Shown here piece by piece: positions 24,719 to 34,036 of a stretch of 53,111 bases of DNA. The position numbers were made by a program, and so were the translations under genes. The notes under the pieces are model-generated. The model ran no database searches. It saw only the letters and a program-made list of their open reading frames with translations, and had not been told where the DNA came from. Location of the stretch: positions 1 to 53,111 of the forward strand of contig JAFGCD010000147.1 in the NCBI GenBank assembly GCA_016932835.1, read 5' to 3'. The stretch is from Sedimentisphaerales bacterium. GTDB taxonomy: Bacteria; Planctomycetota; Phycisphaerae; Sedimentisphaerales; Anaerobacaceae. Positions within the stretch are counted from its first letter, which is position 1, and each line of letters begins with the position of its first letter.

Positions 24719-27700
24719 TTGTCTTCCTTGCAGAAAAGATATTCGAAATGGCCTTTTTCAGTACGGAACTGTAACAGATTCCGCTCCAGAGTGAAATCAA
24801 CGTCTTTTATTTTTCGACCTTGTCTATCACATGCGATCAAGACGACGCCGGCGGATTGCAACGAGGGGGCGATCTTGTCTATCTCCAGTTCGACTGTGGC
24901 TGGGCCGGCGTCGAGCAACGGGGTAAGGACAATAGCTCGGCCCTTTGTTCGACATCTGAGGGCGCCGTCGGTCTTGACGCCGCCGAAGTCGACCGGGCGA
25001 CCGGCGAGATTCCACCTTGGGGCCGGCTGGGGCGGCAGGTCGTACTTGATTAGACTGATATTAGTGATTTTATCGGAATCTCCTTCGGCTATGAGCTTTC
25101 CGAGACGGTAGCGCGCCGAGCCGTCATCGTCACCAAAGAGGTGGTATCTTCTGCCCGTTGACGGGTCCCAGAGGCCGATTCTTATATCGTATTGCCCGGG
25201 ACCGAGATCCGGTGGAACTTGTGCTATCCAGTCGGCTCCTGTGAGGATTCGGCCTGTCCATTTGGTGGTGGGGACGACGGGATTTCCGCCGCTCTGGAAA
25301 GCGATCTTGTCCTGTCTCTGTAATTTGTCACTGGTGAAGTGGATGAAGATCTGGAGATCTTTCGGGGCGGGACCTTTTGCATCCCATTCAACGGTCATTT
25401 TGAAACGGCCGTCGCCGAGGTATTCGACTTTTTCAGCGGACGGCGTAACGGGAATTGTTCCATTGGGATTGAATGCTCGAGCGTTGACATACAGGCCCGA
25501 GGGTCCGTCGGACTGCTCGACTATTATGCCGTCGATCCTCTCGATGCTGGAAGTAATCCTTCCGTTACGAGCGAAGTAGCCGTATTGCGGGAGTATTTTG
25601 CCGGCGACTTGCCAATCCTCCTCGCCGCGGTTGACACAGGCTTTTGCGCCGGAGGCGTAAGTGATTATCTGGCGGTGGATGTCACCGGAAGCAAACTCGA
25701 CATTCTCGATGGTGTCGGTCGCAATGCTTCGAATGAAGTCCTGGGCGAGCCAGTACTTTCTGACCGCTGCGGGTCCGAATCCGCGGGCGTCAATCATCAT
25801 TGCGTGGCCGAGGAGTATTTCGGCGGAGATGTAGTCGTCGCTTTCTATTCCGTGGTCCCGGCGAGATCTGCCGCCTTCGTATCGGCCCGGGTATCCGACG
25901 CCGTGAAGCGAGAATTTATCGTGAAGAACGACGTCAAACCAAGGGACCCTCTGCCAATCCTTACAGGGCAACTTGATGCAGAAATTGCCTCCGTCGGGCG
26001 TGAGCCTCAGATGCTGGCAGTCGGCGCCGTCGAGGTAGCCGATGAGCTGGTCATGGCCCGCTTCGGAGGTTTGGGGGGCGTCGCCTCCGAGACAGTCGCG
26101 TATCCAGGCGAAGGCCAGACCCCAGCATTGCCTGGTTTCGAGCATTGAATGGAAGTTTCCCCGGCTGTCGTAATAGTCGAAAGGTCCTATTGATGTGAAT
26201 ACGTCGATGAAATAGTGTGTGGGTTTGAGGTTCGATGCGATGAGGCGGAGGTTTCGCTGGACGAAGGGCATGAAGCTGTCGGGCCGCCATCGATAACTCT
26301 GGGCATCGCGGCCTTCGTTTATCCATGCCTTCACGGGCAGACCGGCTTCGGTGAAGCAGATGTGGTCGTAGGAGTACGCTTCGGCGTCGGGATAGAAATC
26401 GATGTAGTTGTCGTGGAGACCCCAGGGAATATCGTGCTCGGCGCAGACAGCGGCGATTTTGCGCATGCCTTCAATTGAACCAAGGCCGGGCTGGGGCGGG
26501 TATATGTCGGGCAGGCGATAGTCATAGCCCCATCGCTGCCAGACGTGCAGCGTCAGCAGCGAATCGGTTAGGCCGTAGTCAATCATCTGCTGCATCGTCC
26601 GGGCGATATTCTCGTATCTTCCGCCCCAGATGTCGAAGACGAACCTTCCGGCCTTACGCTTGAAGGCCGGGGCGGCTTCCTTGTCGTAGAGGGGGCGATA
26701 CCTTCGGGCGCAATCGAATGCGCCGCTGACGCCGGGGACGAATGTGAAGGTTGCGTTCATATGGGTATGGAGGGCATAAGTTTTTGTTTGGGGGACGACT
26801 TCGAGGAAATCGGGCGGATTGTCGCAGGCGGCCAGAAGAGAGATGCCGTTGTCGAAATCGAATCCGACGTGACTGGTCGAGAGGTTGTGTCCTCCGAAAT
26901 GGGCGATAAACGGCTGAGGTTCTACGATGCAGTACCCGTGACCGTAATAGACTTTCGGGGCTTCTCGGTCTGCGGGGCCGAGGGCGATATCGGTGACTCG
27001 CTCGGGACACTCAATCGCGATTCGCAGGCCTGTTTTTTCGGGGCGGATTCTTGCTGTGAGGTCGAAACTCTCTGCGGCGAAGGAAAGGCTGTGCTTGACG
27101 GTAACGGCCCGGGGGCCGGCGTCGGAGGCGATGACGGCTGTGGTTGTTACGGGTGAAAAATCGGCTCCGATATCGTGCTTGAGGATTGCGACGCGCAGGC
27201 CGTCGAATACAACAGATTTGTCGCCGTCTGAAAAGGCGATTGCCGCATCGACGATTCCCCTGGGTCCGAGAACGATAGCGGCATTACAAGGGCCTTCGAG
27301 ATTGAAGAGAAATTCGCCTTTTTCGGGGTCTGTTTTGCCGGCGGCAAGCGCCGCTGCGCGGGCGCGGAGTTGTCGCTGCCGTTCCGGGGTGACAGCCGGA
27401 CGCACGGTGCCGGCGACGATAACCGGCCTGCCCCAGTATGAGGAATCGCAGGTTGTGTCTCGTTTTGGTCCGGGGTGGCTTTCTATACGAAGGAGGATTT
27501 GCTTTCCGGCAAAGGCCGACAAGTCGGCTGCTGCCTCGATCCATTTTTTGGAGTCGGTATGCCGCTCGAAGACTTTTTCGTCGCCGACCCAGACCCTGAA
27601 TGTTACTCCGTCGCTGGGCGGCTCGGCGGGGCCGGTATCCCGGATAGCGTTTGCGAAGTGCAGTACAATTGGAGTGACATTCGGGAGTTTGACGCCGTAT

Positions 27701-28395
27701 TCCGCGAAGACGGTTCCGCCTGCCGGTTTCCATGGGGGATGCATGATTATCGCATCGAGCGGTATTCCACGGTCAATCCTGCCGACGCCGAATGTGGCCG
27801 AGGAGGCTTGTACTGTGCCGATGAATCCGACGGGCATTCTAACGAGGGGCTTATCGTAGAACTGCCATGCCAGTCGATGGTTATTTACGGTCCAGAGCGG
27901 CAGTGTACCGTTGACCGGCACAGCGATTGGGGTCATCCGGCGGGTATCTTCGGACGGCGTTGCGGCTTTGGAAAAATCGCTTTCGAAGACCCGGACAGCG
28001 TGGAGATTCAACGATTTGTCGCCGAGACGGGCTACGGCGTAAACGTGGACGGGATAGAGCGCGGAGAAGGCCCCCCTGCCGGCGGCTATTTCGAAACGGG
28101 CTTCGGCGGTGCTGTGTGGCGGGATTTCAAGGGTTTTCCGATGATCTCCGATGGCACGCCACTGGTCGATGAGGCCGGCGAGGTTCAGAGTGACATTCAG
28201 AGTATCGTCGCCGGTATTGGCGAGGGTGATTCGAACATCGCAGGGGTGGTCATACTGCGTGACGTCGGAGATTTCGGCTATTGCGAGCTTCAGGGGGCCC
28301 TCGGCGGCGACGTGGCCGTTGAATGCAAAGGCATCAAAGGCGCTGCAGAACAAAACGGCGGCCAGGACAACCGGGAAGATTTTGGTTCGAATCAT
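24715..28395 (-). CDS. Giant secreted glycosidase-like protein (GH101/DUF5696-like barrel)
   Basis: A 1226-residue protein, the largest in the window. It has signal peptide MIRTKIFPVVLAAVLFCSAF, an N-terminal Ig-like domain (LKLAIAEISDVTQYDHPCDV) and a jelly-roll NPCBM-like domain around 230-330 (FRVWVGDEKVFERHTDSKKW). A beta-supersandwich follows, then a TIM-barrel region (about 590-900) with FVFDIWGGRYENIARTMQQ, DSLLTLHVWQRWGYDYRLP, IPWGLHDNYIDFYPDAEAY and HYFIDVFTSIGPFDYYD. C-terminal beta domains end it. The layout resembles GH101-type and DUF5696 proteins. FIDVF and YIDFYPD hold candidate catalytic acids, but I cannot assign them. It lies between the PL2-like and GH50-like genes, so it very likely acts on the same polymer. 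Confidence 0.7.
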   Translation of the reverse strand: MIRTKIFPVVLAAVLFCSAFDAFAFNGHVAAEGPLKLAIAEISDVTQYDHPCDVRITLANTGDDTLNVTLNLAGLIDQWRAIGDHRKTLEIPPHSTAEARFEIAAGRGAFSALYPVHVYAVARLGDKSLNLHAVRVFESDFSKAATPSEDTRRMTPIAVPVNGTLPLWTVNNHRLAWQFYDKPLVRMPVGFIGTVQASSATFGVGRIDRGIPLDAIIMHPPWKPAGGTVFAEYGVKLPNVTPIVLHFANAIRDTGPAEPPSDGVTFRVWVGDEKVFERHTDSKKWIEAAADLSAFAGKQILLRIESHPGPKRDTTCDSSYWGRPVIVAGTVRPAVTPERQRQLRARAAALAAGKTDPEKGEFLFNLEGPCNAAIVLGPRGIVDAAIAFSDGDKSVVFDGLRVAILKHDIGADFSPVTTTAVIASDAGPRAVTVKHSLSFAAESFDLTARIRPEKTGLRIAIECPERVTDIALGPADREAPKVYYGHGYCIVEPQPFIAHFGGHNLSTSHVGFDFDNGISLLAACDNPPDFLEVVPQTKTYALHTHMNATFTFVPGVSGAFDCARRYRPLYDKEAAPAFKRKAGRFVFDIWGGRYENIARTMQQMIDYGLTDSLLTLHVWQRWGYDYRLPDIYPPQPGLGSIEGMRKIAAVCAEHDIPWGLHDNYIDFYPDAEAYSYDHICFTEAGLPVKAWINEGRDAQSYRWRPDSFMPFVQRNLRLIASNLKPTHYFIDVFTSIGPFDYYDSRGNFHSMLETRQCWGLAFAWIRDCLGGDAPQTSEAGHDQLIGYLDGADCQHLRLTPDGGNFCIKLPCKDWQRVPWFDVVLHDKFSLHGVGYPGRYEGGRSRRDHGIESDDYISAEILLGHAMMIDARGFGPAAVRKYWLAQDFIRSIATDTIENVEFASGDIHRQIITYASGAKACVNRGEEDWQVAGKILPQYGYFARNGRITSSIERIDGIIVEQSDGPSGLYVNARAFNPNGTIPVTPSAEKVEYLGDGRFKMTVEWDAKGPAPKDLQIFIHFTSDKLQRQDKIAFQSGGNPVVPTTKWTGRILTGADWIAQVPPDLGPGQYDIRIGLWDPSTGRRYHLFGDDDGSARYRLGKLIAEGDSDKITNISLIKYDLPPQPAPRWNLAGRPVDFGGVKTDGALRCRTKGRAIVLTPLLDAGPATVELEIDKIAPSLQSAGVVLIACDRQGRKIKDVDFTLERNLLQFRTEKGHFEYLFCKEDK

Positions 28396-28453
28396 GCGAG
28401 TATGCCTTTCAGTAGTTTTGTGGTGTCGATACTTTCCTTAACCGCCTAATCGC

Positions 28454-30094
28454 TCAAGGTATTCTCTGGTCGTATATTGCGTAGCTGTCATAGGTTCTTC
28501 CTTTGCCGTCAAAGGGGCAGTGGAAGTATGAGCTGGTGGGCCAGACTGCCGGCAGCGTTGTCTCGCGTCCCGTCAGGGCCGTATCGAGGTGCAGCAGCAC
28601 GAGCGGCTCAATGGCGTCGAACCTGGCGTAAATATGCTTCTTTGTGGGTACAAAGAATCCCCGATGAAATCGTGAGGCAAGGATGTTTTCGCCTATTCTC
28701 TTGGCCATTTGGAGGAATTGAGGCTCGTGGGTCTTGCGGTGCAATTCGAGCATACCGAGGAGGATTGGGTAGTTGGAATATGCCGTGTCGAGGTTCATAG
28801 CCGGGGCGGCCTTTTCGTCGAGGCCGATGTCTCCCCATCGATTGTGCTTTGCGATGTTTCGCGCGACTGCCCACATGAATTTGTCGCCGGTAATTCGATA
28901 TGCCAGGGCGTATGTCCAGAATTCCATTTCGCCCGCCCTGCCGGCGGTCAGGACCCTTCCTTTCGGTCCGAAGTACCCATCCTTCTTGCAGACATAGCCT
29001 TCCATGCTTGTTCCGTCGGTGAGCATGGGAATGAATGAATTGTCCTCCCAGCGATATGCGACTTTTGCCCAGGCGGTCAATTCTTCGAGGGCCCATTTCT
29101 CGAATTCCCTCCCGTCATCGCCGAGCATTTCTGCGAGCATGAACTGGACGATACGCGGCCTGACGGCAGGCGTGTTGCCGTAGCACGGAAAAAGCGTTCC
29201 CTCGACTACGAAGTGGTCCTTGAAATCGTCGCCGTATTGGTATTGCGCGCGGTCTCCGCGGATTCCCGGTGCGCAGATGGCTGTCTTGCTCTGGTTGAAC
29301 TGGTATCCGCTGATGCCGACATTGGGGTCGCGGGTCTCGACGTACCTGTATGCGAGGCGTTTGGCCCAGGTTAGGGGCCGGCTCTCGCCGGAGAGCGAAG
29401 ACAGCATTGCCCCGGCATAAAAAAGGTCGCTGCCGGTATTGATGAATGAAAGTCCTGTGCCCCAGAAGAAAACCGGCTCGGGGTCGTATTCTCCGGGCCA
29501 GAGGGCAGGAAGGTTCTTTTTCATGCTGCCGTGCCGGTTCATTTCGAGGTTTGTCCAGTTGACTATGTGCGCAGCCCAGAATGATTCGAGGAATTGCTTG
29601 GTCGCAGCAGGATCGACTCGCCACATCAGTTCGTAATACGGGTAGTGGCATTTCAGTTCGTGGCTGTAGCTTTCCATGCAGAGGTCGTCGGCGAGGGCAT
29701 CGTACGCGACATGGCCGCCCCAGGCGAGCAGTCCGTTTTCGCTTACGAGGTTGTCGAAGGCATATCGAATGGCGTCTGTCGCGGCGCGACGATACTTCGC
29801 ATCGCCGTTGATTTGGGTCAGGGCGTCGAGTGTGCGGAATAGATTCTGCTGGCTGGCAAGGTTTGACAGTATCCAGGTCTTGCCATTCCTCTTCCACTCG
29901 GGAGGTTCATGCGTATGGACATTGATGCCGTCAATAAACAGAGGGGTACGCTTGGGGCCGTAAACGTCTTTGCCATACTTGATAACATTGTCGGCGAAGG
30001 CGCGAGCAGCGGAGAGATACTTAGCGTCTTCAGCGTCCGCGACAGTCGCGCCCAACAGCACAACCGTAATCAGAAGGAGTCGGCGTAGATTCAT
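28454..30094 (-). CDS. Secreted alpha-barrel polysaccharide lyase, PL2-like pectate lyase
   Basis: A 546-residue protein with signal peptide MNLRRLLLITVVLLGATVAD. The mature part is almost all alpha-helical, as in (alpha/alpha)-toroid enzymes. It begins with VIKYGKDVYGPKRTPLFIDG and INVHTHEPPEWKRNG, then NLASQQNLFRTLDAL and LLAWGGHVAYDAL. The WGGH block and the PLFIDGINV opening are what I associate with family PL2 (Pectate_lyase_2), which cleaves polygalacturonate by beta-elimination with a metal; this is recognition from memory. A GH105/GH88-like hydrolase is the alternative. ATG 30094 has AAAGGGA upstream; the frame extension to 30148 is rejected. It lies 29 bases after the GH-A/CBM gene. 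Confidence 0.65.
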   Translation of the reverse strand: MNLRRLLLITVVLLGATVADAEDAKYLSAARAFADNVIKYGKDVYGPKRTPLFIDGINVHTHEPPEWKRNGKTWILSNLASQQNLFRTLDALTQINGDAKYRRAATDAIRYAFDNLVSENGLLAWGGHVAYDALADDLCMESYSHELKCHYPYYELMWRVDPAATKQFLESFWAAHIVNWTNLEMNRHGSMKKNLPALWPGEYDPEPVFFWGTGLSFINTGSDLFYAGAMLSSLSGESRPLTWAKRLAYRYVETRDPNVGISGYQFNQSKTAICAPGIRGDRAQYQYGDDFKDHFVVEGTLFPCYGNTPAVRPRIVQFMLAEMLGDDGREFEKWALEELTAWAKVAYRWEDNSFIPMLTDGTSMEGYVCKKDGYFGPKGRVLTAGRAGEMEFWTYALAYRITGDKFMWAVARNIAKHNRWGDIGLDEKAAPAMNLDTAYSNYPILLGMLELHRKTHEPQFLQMAKRIGENILASRFHRGFFVPTKKHIYARFDAIEPLVLLHLDTALTGRETTLPAVWPTSSYFHCPFDGKGRTYDSYAIYDQRIP

Positions 30095-30123
30095 GAGATG
30101 TCCCTTTGTGCCTACTTGGCCGG

Positions 30124-32742
30124 TTAGAGCCTGGTCAAAAGATACCACATTGTTTTGTACCGGGGGGCGATTCTATAGTTTCCCCTTCCGTTTTCGTATT
30201 CTATGGGAACTTCTTCTGCGAGCGTTCCGTCGGGAGCGAGTCCCCGGCATGTCCATTTCCCCTCGGAGAGGACGAGATCGACATCCACGGGTTCTATTCG
30301 CACCGGCGCACGGCCCCAGTTTCTTCCGACTGTTCGGCGGTCGGAAGCGAATTGCATTTCGGTATTCTCACATCTCCCACAGGCTGCAATGAGTACGGAG
30401 GTGCTTTGCCGCAGGTCTTGGTTGTCCAGCGCGGTAATGACCATTGTCAAAAACTCGGGGCCGTTGACGCGGACAAGTCCCCTCGTTGCCGATTCGAATT
30501 TCTCCGCGTGGCCGGTGAGAACCCATGCCTTGGGGCCGAATGCGGCGTAGATTCCGTTTTGTTTCTCAGCGGCCCACCTCAGCGACCCCCGCTCGGACGA
30601 ATCAGGTGCGAGTTCGACTTTTTCGGCGAAGGTCTGAGCTATCTGACCGGCCAAGACCGTTGCGGTGTCTATCCGGGCGGCTTCTCTTGCGACAGCGAAC
30701 ATGTTCGAGCCGTTGCGAAGATGGAAGCCTGCGACGGAATCAAGGAGCGGTTCGGGTCCGTTCAGGGGGATTCGGCGGACGGCTGGGAGAGGGTCGATAC
30801 CTGCGAATCGGAAGACAGCGGCGCCGGCACGCATGAAACCCCATTTCGCAGGATTGGTATCGATGTCGAAGTAGCTGTTCATGGTCTGCCTGTCCCAGTC
30901 GTCGGAAGCATGGGAGTACGTGTAGAACCAGATTCCGTCCCAGTCCTGTGCGGCGGCGAAGGATGCAATCATGGGGACACACTCAGCCTGGGAATCAAGA
31001 GGGGCCGGGTGGTTGTACTCGCTGACGGTGAAGGGCTTTCCTGCGAGCCGCTCGGCGGCGAGGCGGAAGAGTGTCGCCTGTTCGGGGAAATCCGTCATGG
31101 GCTTCTGATCGATGAGCCAGTCGCCGGCGTCCCAGGGTCTGTTGGGAAATCGGGGGTGCTGCCAGTATGCGTGTGCGTCGATGAAGTCCATGTCGCTCTG
31201 GGCGTATAGTCCGAGGGGACCGAAGACAATCGTTCCGGTGACAAGGGCTTTGCAGTTGAGATCCTTCTTTATGTAGTTGCGCATCAGGTCGAAATACTTC
31301 TTTTCGGTTTCGGCGAGGAATATCATCCTGTCGAGGATTCGGCGTGGAGATTCTGTCTGGGCGTAAAGAGCTATATTCGCCTTGCCTATTGACTCATCTT
31401 CTCTCAGACCTATCCTTCCGCCGGGGCGGAGCCGCACGTTTGCGAAGCGGACGGGGACTTGATCGGCCCCGATTGAGAAACTCAGCCGGGCGTTGGTTTC
31501 GCCGGCAACGGCGGTGAATCCGAAGCGGTATTCGGTCATTTTGTCCGTGAGCCGGACTTTCTGCGACAGGCCGAGATTTGCCCAGGGCTCACCGGCCTGG
31601 CCGACGGCGCAGGTAATCGATCTCGGCGCGTCCGCGGCGGCCTCGAATGTCACCGTATAGTATTTTCCCTTTTCGAGGGTGAGGCCACGCTGGTTGAACT
31701 GGATGTGCCACTCGGTCTGGTCGGCCTGTTCGATGTTTATCTTCAGTGTTTTTTTCGATTCGAGCTGCTGTCGGGAACAGCGTGCCTTGGATTGGTCGTG
31801 CTGTTCGAGGTTCCAGTGGAGCGGAATCGACTGGCCCGGCTGGGGCTGCTCGAAATCGGAATTCTTAATCAGGTTTTGACCGAGCGGTTCGGCTCCTTCG
31901 GCCCAGGCGGCGCGAAGGCGGTCGTCGGAACGGTACCTGGTTTTGAGCCAGGCGTTGAACTGGGCATGGAGTATCTTTTCGTAGTATTCGGGCAGGACCC
32001 TGAGTTTTTCGTCACCGTTCCACATGAACAGGCTGTTTTCATTCGTTATTTCCACCACTGCGACGGCGGGGTCGTCGGCGTAGCGGATGTTTCTGTACTT
32101 GTTGCGATGAGTAAGGAGATCACGGGCGTATTTTTTCTGGGCGTCGATGATGGCCGGTGTGAAGATTGAAACGATTTTGTCGTAATCGGTGTTCGTGGCG
32201 GGCAGGCCGAGGCTTCTGGTGTGCGCCCTGCCGACATGGAGATTTATGTTGACGCAAATGCCCTTGCGGGCGAGCTGGTCGATGAAGAAATCAAGGCGGT
32301 CGAGGGCTTCAGGCGAAAGCCGGCCAGGGCTGGCGGGGTCCCAGATACCGCGCGGCCAGTTTGAGGTATCCATGTGGTGACAGCGAACGGTATTAACGCC
32401 TGCCTGCGCCATTCTTGCGGCGATCTGGGAGGCGGCCTGATGCGTGGGGAAGTTGGCTGCCATAGAAAGATTTACTCCCCAGAGGCGAATCCTTTGCCCA
32501 TCTCGCTGGAAGTGATTCTTCTCGGCGATTAGCCTTGGCGAATCGGTATCGATTTTCCCGGCGGCGGGCGCGGCGATGAGCGAATCGGGATTAGGCCCGG
32601 CAGGAATAACAAACGGAACAAAGTCTGCGACGGCAACGGCGGAGAATGCTGCTAAGAAGATTGGAAGGATAATTGCATAAAGAGTGCGCGCCGAAAAGAT
32701 GGATTTGCGGATTCGCTTGTCAGGTTGTGTTCTCTGGTTCAT
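30124..32742 (-). CDS. Secreted clan GH-A glycoside hydrolase with an inserted CBM4_9-type module
   Basis: An 872-residue protein. The signal/anchor is around residues 18-40 (LYAIILPIFLAAFSAVAVAD). The TIM barrel opens with QRIRLWGVNLSMAANFPT and TVRCHHMDTSNWPRGIW; acid/base E235 is in VVEITNENSLFMW. A CBM-like beta-sandwich (about 289-440, from NLIKNSDFEQPQPGQSIPLH to VRFANVRLRPGG) is then inserted in the middle of the barrel. The barrel resumes (FIDAHAYWQHPRFPN) with nucleophile E575 in FTVSEYNHP. A beta domain ends it. The closest description is cellulase-family (GH5-like) of unknown substrate. ATG 32742 has AGGAGATT upstream. It is the second gene of the five-gene operon. Confidence 0.8.
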   Translation of the reverse strand: MNQRTQPDKRIRKSIFSARTLYAIILPIFLAAFSAVAVADFVPFVIPAGPNPDSLIAAPAAGKIDTDSPRLIAEKNHFQRDGQRIRLWGVNLSMAANFPTHQAASQIAARMAQAGVNTVRCHHMDTSNWPRGIWDPASPGRLSPEALDRLDFFIDQLARKGICVNINLHVGRAHTRSLGLPATNTDYDKIVSIFTPAIIDAQKKYARDLLTHRNKYRNIRYADDPAVAVVEITNENSLFMWNGDEKLRVLPEYYEKILHAQFNAWLKTRYRSDDRLRAAWAEGAEPLGQNLIKNSDFEQPQPGQSIPLHWNLEQHDQSKARCSRQQLESKKTLKINIEQADQTEWHIQFNQRGLTLEKGKYYTVTFEAAADAPRSITCAVGQAGEPWANLGLSQKVRLTDKMTEYRFGFTAVAGETNARLSFSIGADQVPVRFANVRLRPGGRIGLREDESIGKANIALYAQTESPRRILDRMIFLAETEKKYFDLMRNYIKKDLNCKALVTGTIVFGPLGLYAQSDMDFIDAHAYWQHPRFPNRPWDAGDWLIDQKPMTDFPEQATLFRLAAERLAGKPFTVSEYNHPAPLDSQAECVPMIASFAAAQDWDGIWFYTYSHASDDWDRQTMNSYFDIDTNPAKWGFMRAGAAVFRFAGIDPLPAVRRIPLNGPEPLLDSVAGFHLRNGSNMFAVAREAARIDTATVLAGQIAQTFAEKVELAPDSSERGSLRWAAEKQNGIYAAFGPKAWVLTGHAEKFESATRGLVRVNGPEFLTMVITALDNQDLRQSTSVLIAACGRCENTEMQFASDRRTVGRNWGRAPVRIEPVDVDLVLSEGKWTCRGLAPDGTLAEEVPIEYENGRGNYRIAPRYKTMWYLLTRL

Positions 32743-32832
32743 GGTAATCTCCTGTCATTCTTTAGGTCGTTCTACCCATTACTCGCTTTACTCGCGAGAT
32801 GGTTGAGGTGTTTCTCGATATTCGTGTATCCG

Positions 32833-33852
32833 TCATGGCTCCGGTCTTTCTGCGCGTTGGCTGCAGCAATCGAAGCGTTTCTGGAAATCGCGGAGGTATT
32901 CTTCTCTCCATCTATTGACGGTTTTTGCGCCTGGGTATTGCGGTTCGGCAAGTTCTGCTGCGGGATTGTCGATCCACCAGTTGGGCCGTCCCTGCATTTT
33001 GACGAAGCTTCCGCCCCAGCTTGGTCCTGTGGGGTCGTCGGGGCTGCCTGTGAGCAGGTATGCGACTGCCGGGGTGTCTCCCATTTTTATTCTGCCGTTT
33101 TTGAGGGTTGCGAAATAGTCACCGAGGGCGCCATGCCCCTTTGCATGCCGAGCGACAAAGACATCATTAGCGAGGTCGCCGCCCTGCCGGCCGCCGCTGT
33201 ACCATCCCCGGAACGTTGTGTCGTTGTGAATGAACCATGTATCGGCGTGATTTGCGTCGATGTATCTGAATGCATTCAGGTCGTGCTTTTTGTTCCATGA
33301 TGCTATGAAATGAACCCTTATCTTGCTCTTTATGGAGGGTCTGTCGTGGATAGCCTGTGCTACGTCGGTTATTGATCCCCAGACGAGCAGGTACAGGGGA
33401 CGAGGGTCATTTTTTTCGGAACATCGGATGATCCAATCGGAACCTTCGGTGGGCGAAGCATAACCGGCTTGCGGGGCGGGGGCGATTGCGCCCTGTTTGG
33501 ATATGAAGCGCAGGTATTGTGGTGTGGGATATGTATCGGAGCATTTTTTCAGGCTGGGATAGTCCTTTTCGTAAACATCGATAACCTTGATAATGTCGGC
33601 TTTGCGGCCTTTCATCGGGGGCGAGGAGATGATTCCTTCGGTATCGAAGAGGTCGGCATAGAGCAGATAGTGGATCATCGATTGGATGTCGTCTTCGTCA
33701 TCGCCTCCGATATCGGTGGAGATTATTACGCGATACCTATTACCTGCAATTGCGCCGTTTTGGGCGGCGAAGACCTGTGTTTGCATAACGGCGGCAAGGG
33801 CTGTGAAAACGATTAACGACACAGTTCCGAGAGAAAGCCTAAGATTCTTCAC
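32833..33852 (-). CDS. Secreted DUF1593 / nucleoside-hydrolase-like protein
   Basis: 339 residues. GTG 33852 starts a clear signal peptide (VKNLRLSLGTVSLIVFTALA); the longer frame to 33924 would precede it. The core begins with RVIISTDIGGDDEDDIQSMI, the Asp-rich calcium/ribose pocket typical of nucleoside-hydrolase folds, and continues with PLYLLVWGSITDVAQAI and FIASWNKKHDLNAF, as in the DUF1593 group (including the Sde182-type protein described as cellulose-binding). These are found in polysaccharide loci, where they probably cleave or bind a furanosyl sugar; the substrate is unknown. It is first in the minus-strand operon and sits 184 bases downstream of gspM, so it may have its own promoter. 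Confidence 0.8.
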   Translation of the reverse strand: MKNLRLSLGTVSLIVFTALAAVMQTQVFAAQNGAIAGNRYRVIISTDIGGDDEDDIQSMIHYLLYADLFDTEGIISSPPMKGRKADIIKVIDVYEKDYPSLKKCSDTYPTPQYLRFISKQGAIAPAPQAGYASPTEGSDWIIRCSEKNDPRPLYLLVWGSITDVAQAIHDRPSIKSKIRVHFIASWNKKHDLNAFRYIDANHADTWFIHNDTTFRGWYSGGRQGGDLANDVFVARHAKGHGALGDYFATLKNGRIKMGDTPAVAYLLTGSPDDPTGPSWGGSFVKMQGRPNWWIDNPAAELAEPQYPGAKTVNRWREEYLRDFQKRFDCCSQRAERPEP

Positions 33853-34036
33853 AGCACCACCATAATTACAGAATAGCGACAATCGACCTTTTCGCCTCGT
33901 GGGAACGGGTGAATCCGCACCCACAGACCAGAATCGATGATACAGAGGCGCCGAAGCGGTATCAATGGAAAAAGGAGACGGTATTCGAGGCCGCCGGTAA
34001 GCTTAAACTTGAGTCATGAGGAACGCTGCGGATCCG

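Noticed and set aside
25339-28449. Several long plus-strand open frames opposite the 1226-residue gene.
   Set aside because: They mirror the coding strand's codon pattern, contain no motif or signal peptide, and the minus-strand gene has signal peptide, domains and operon context.
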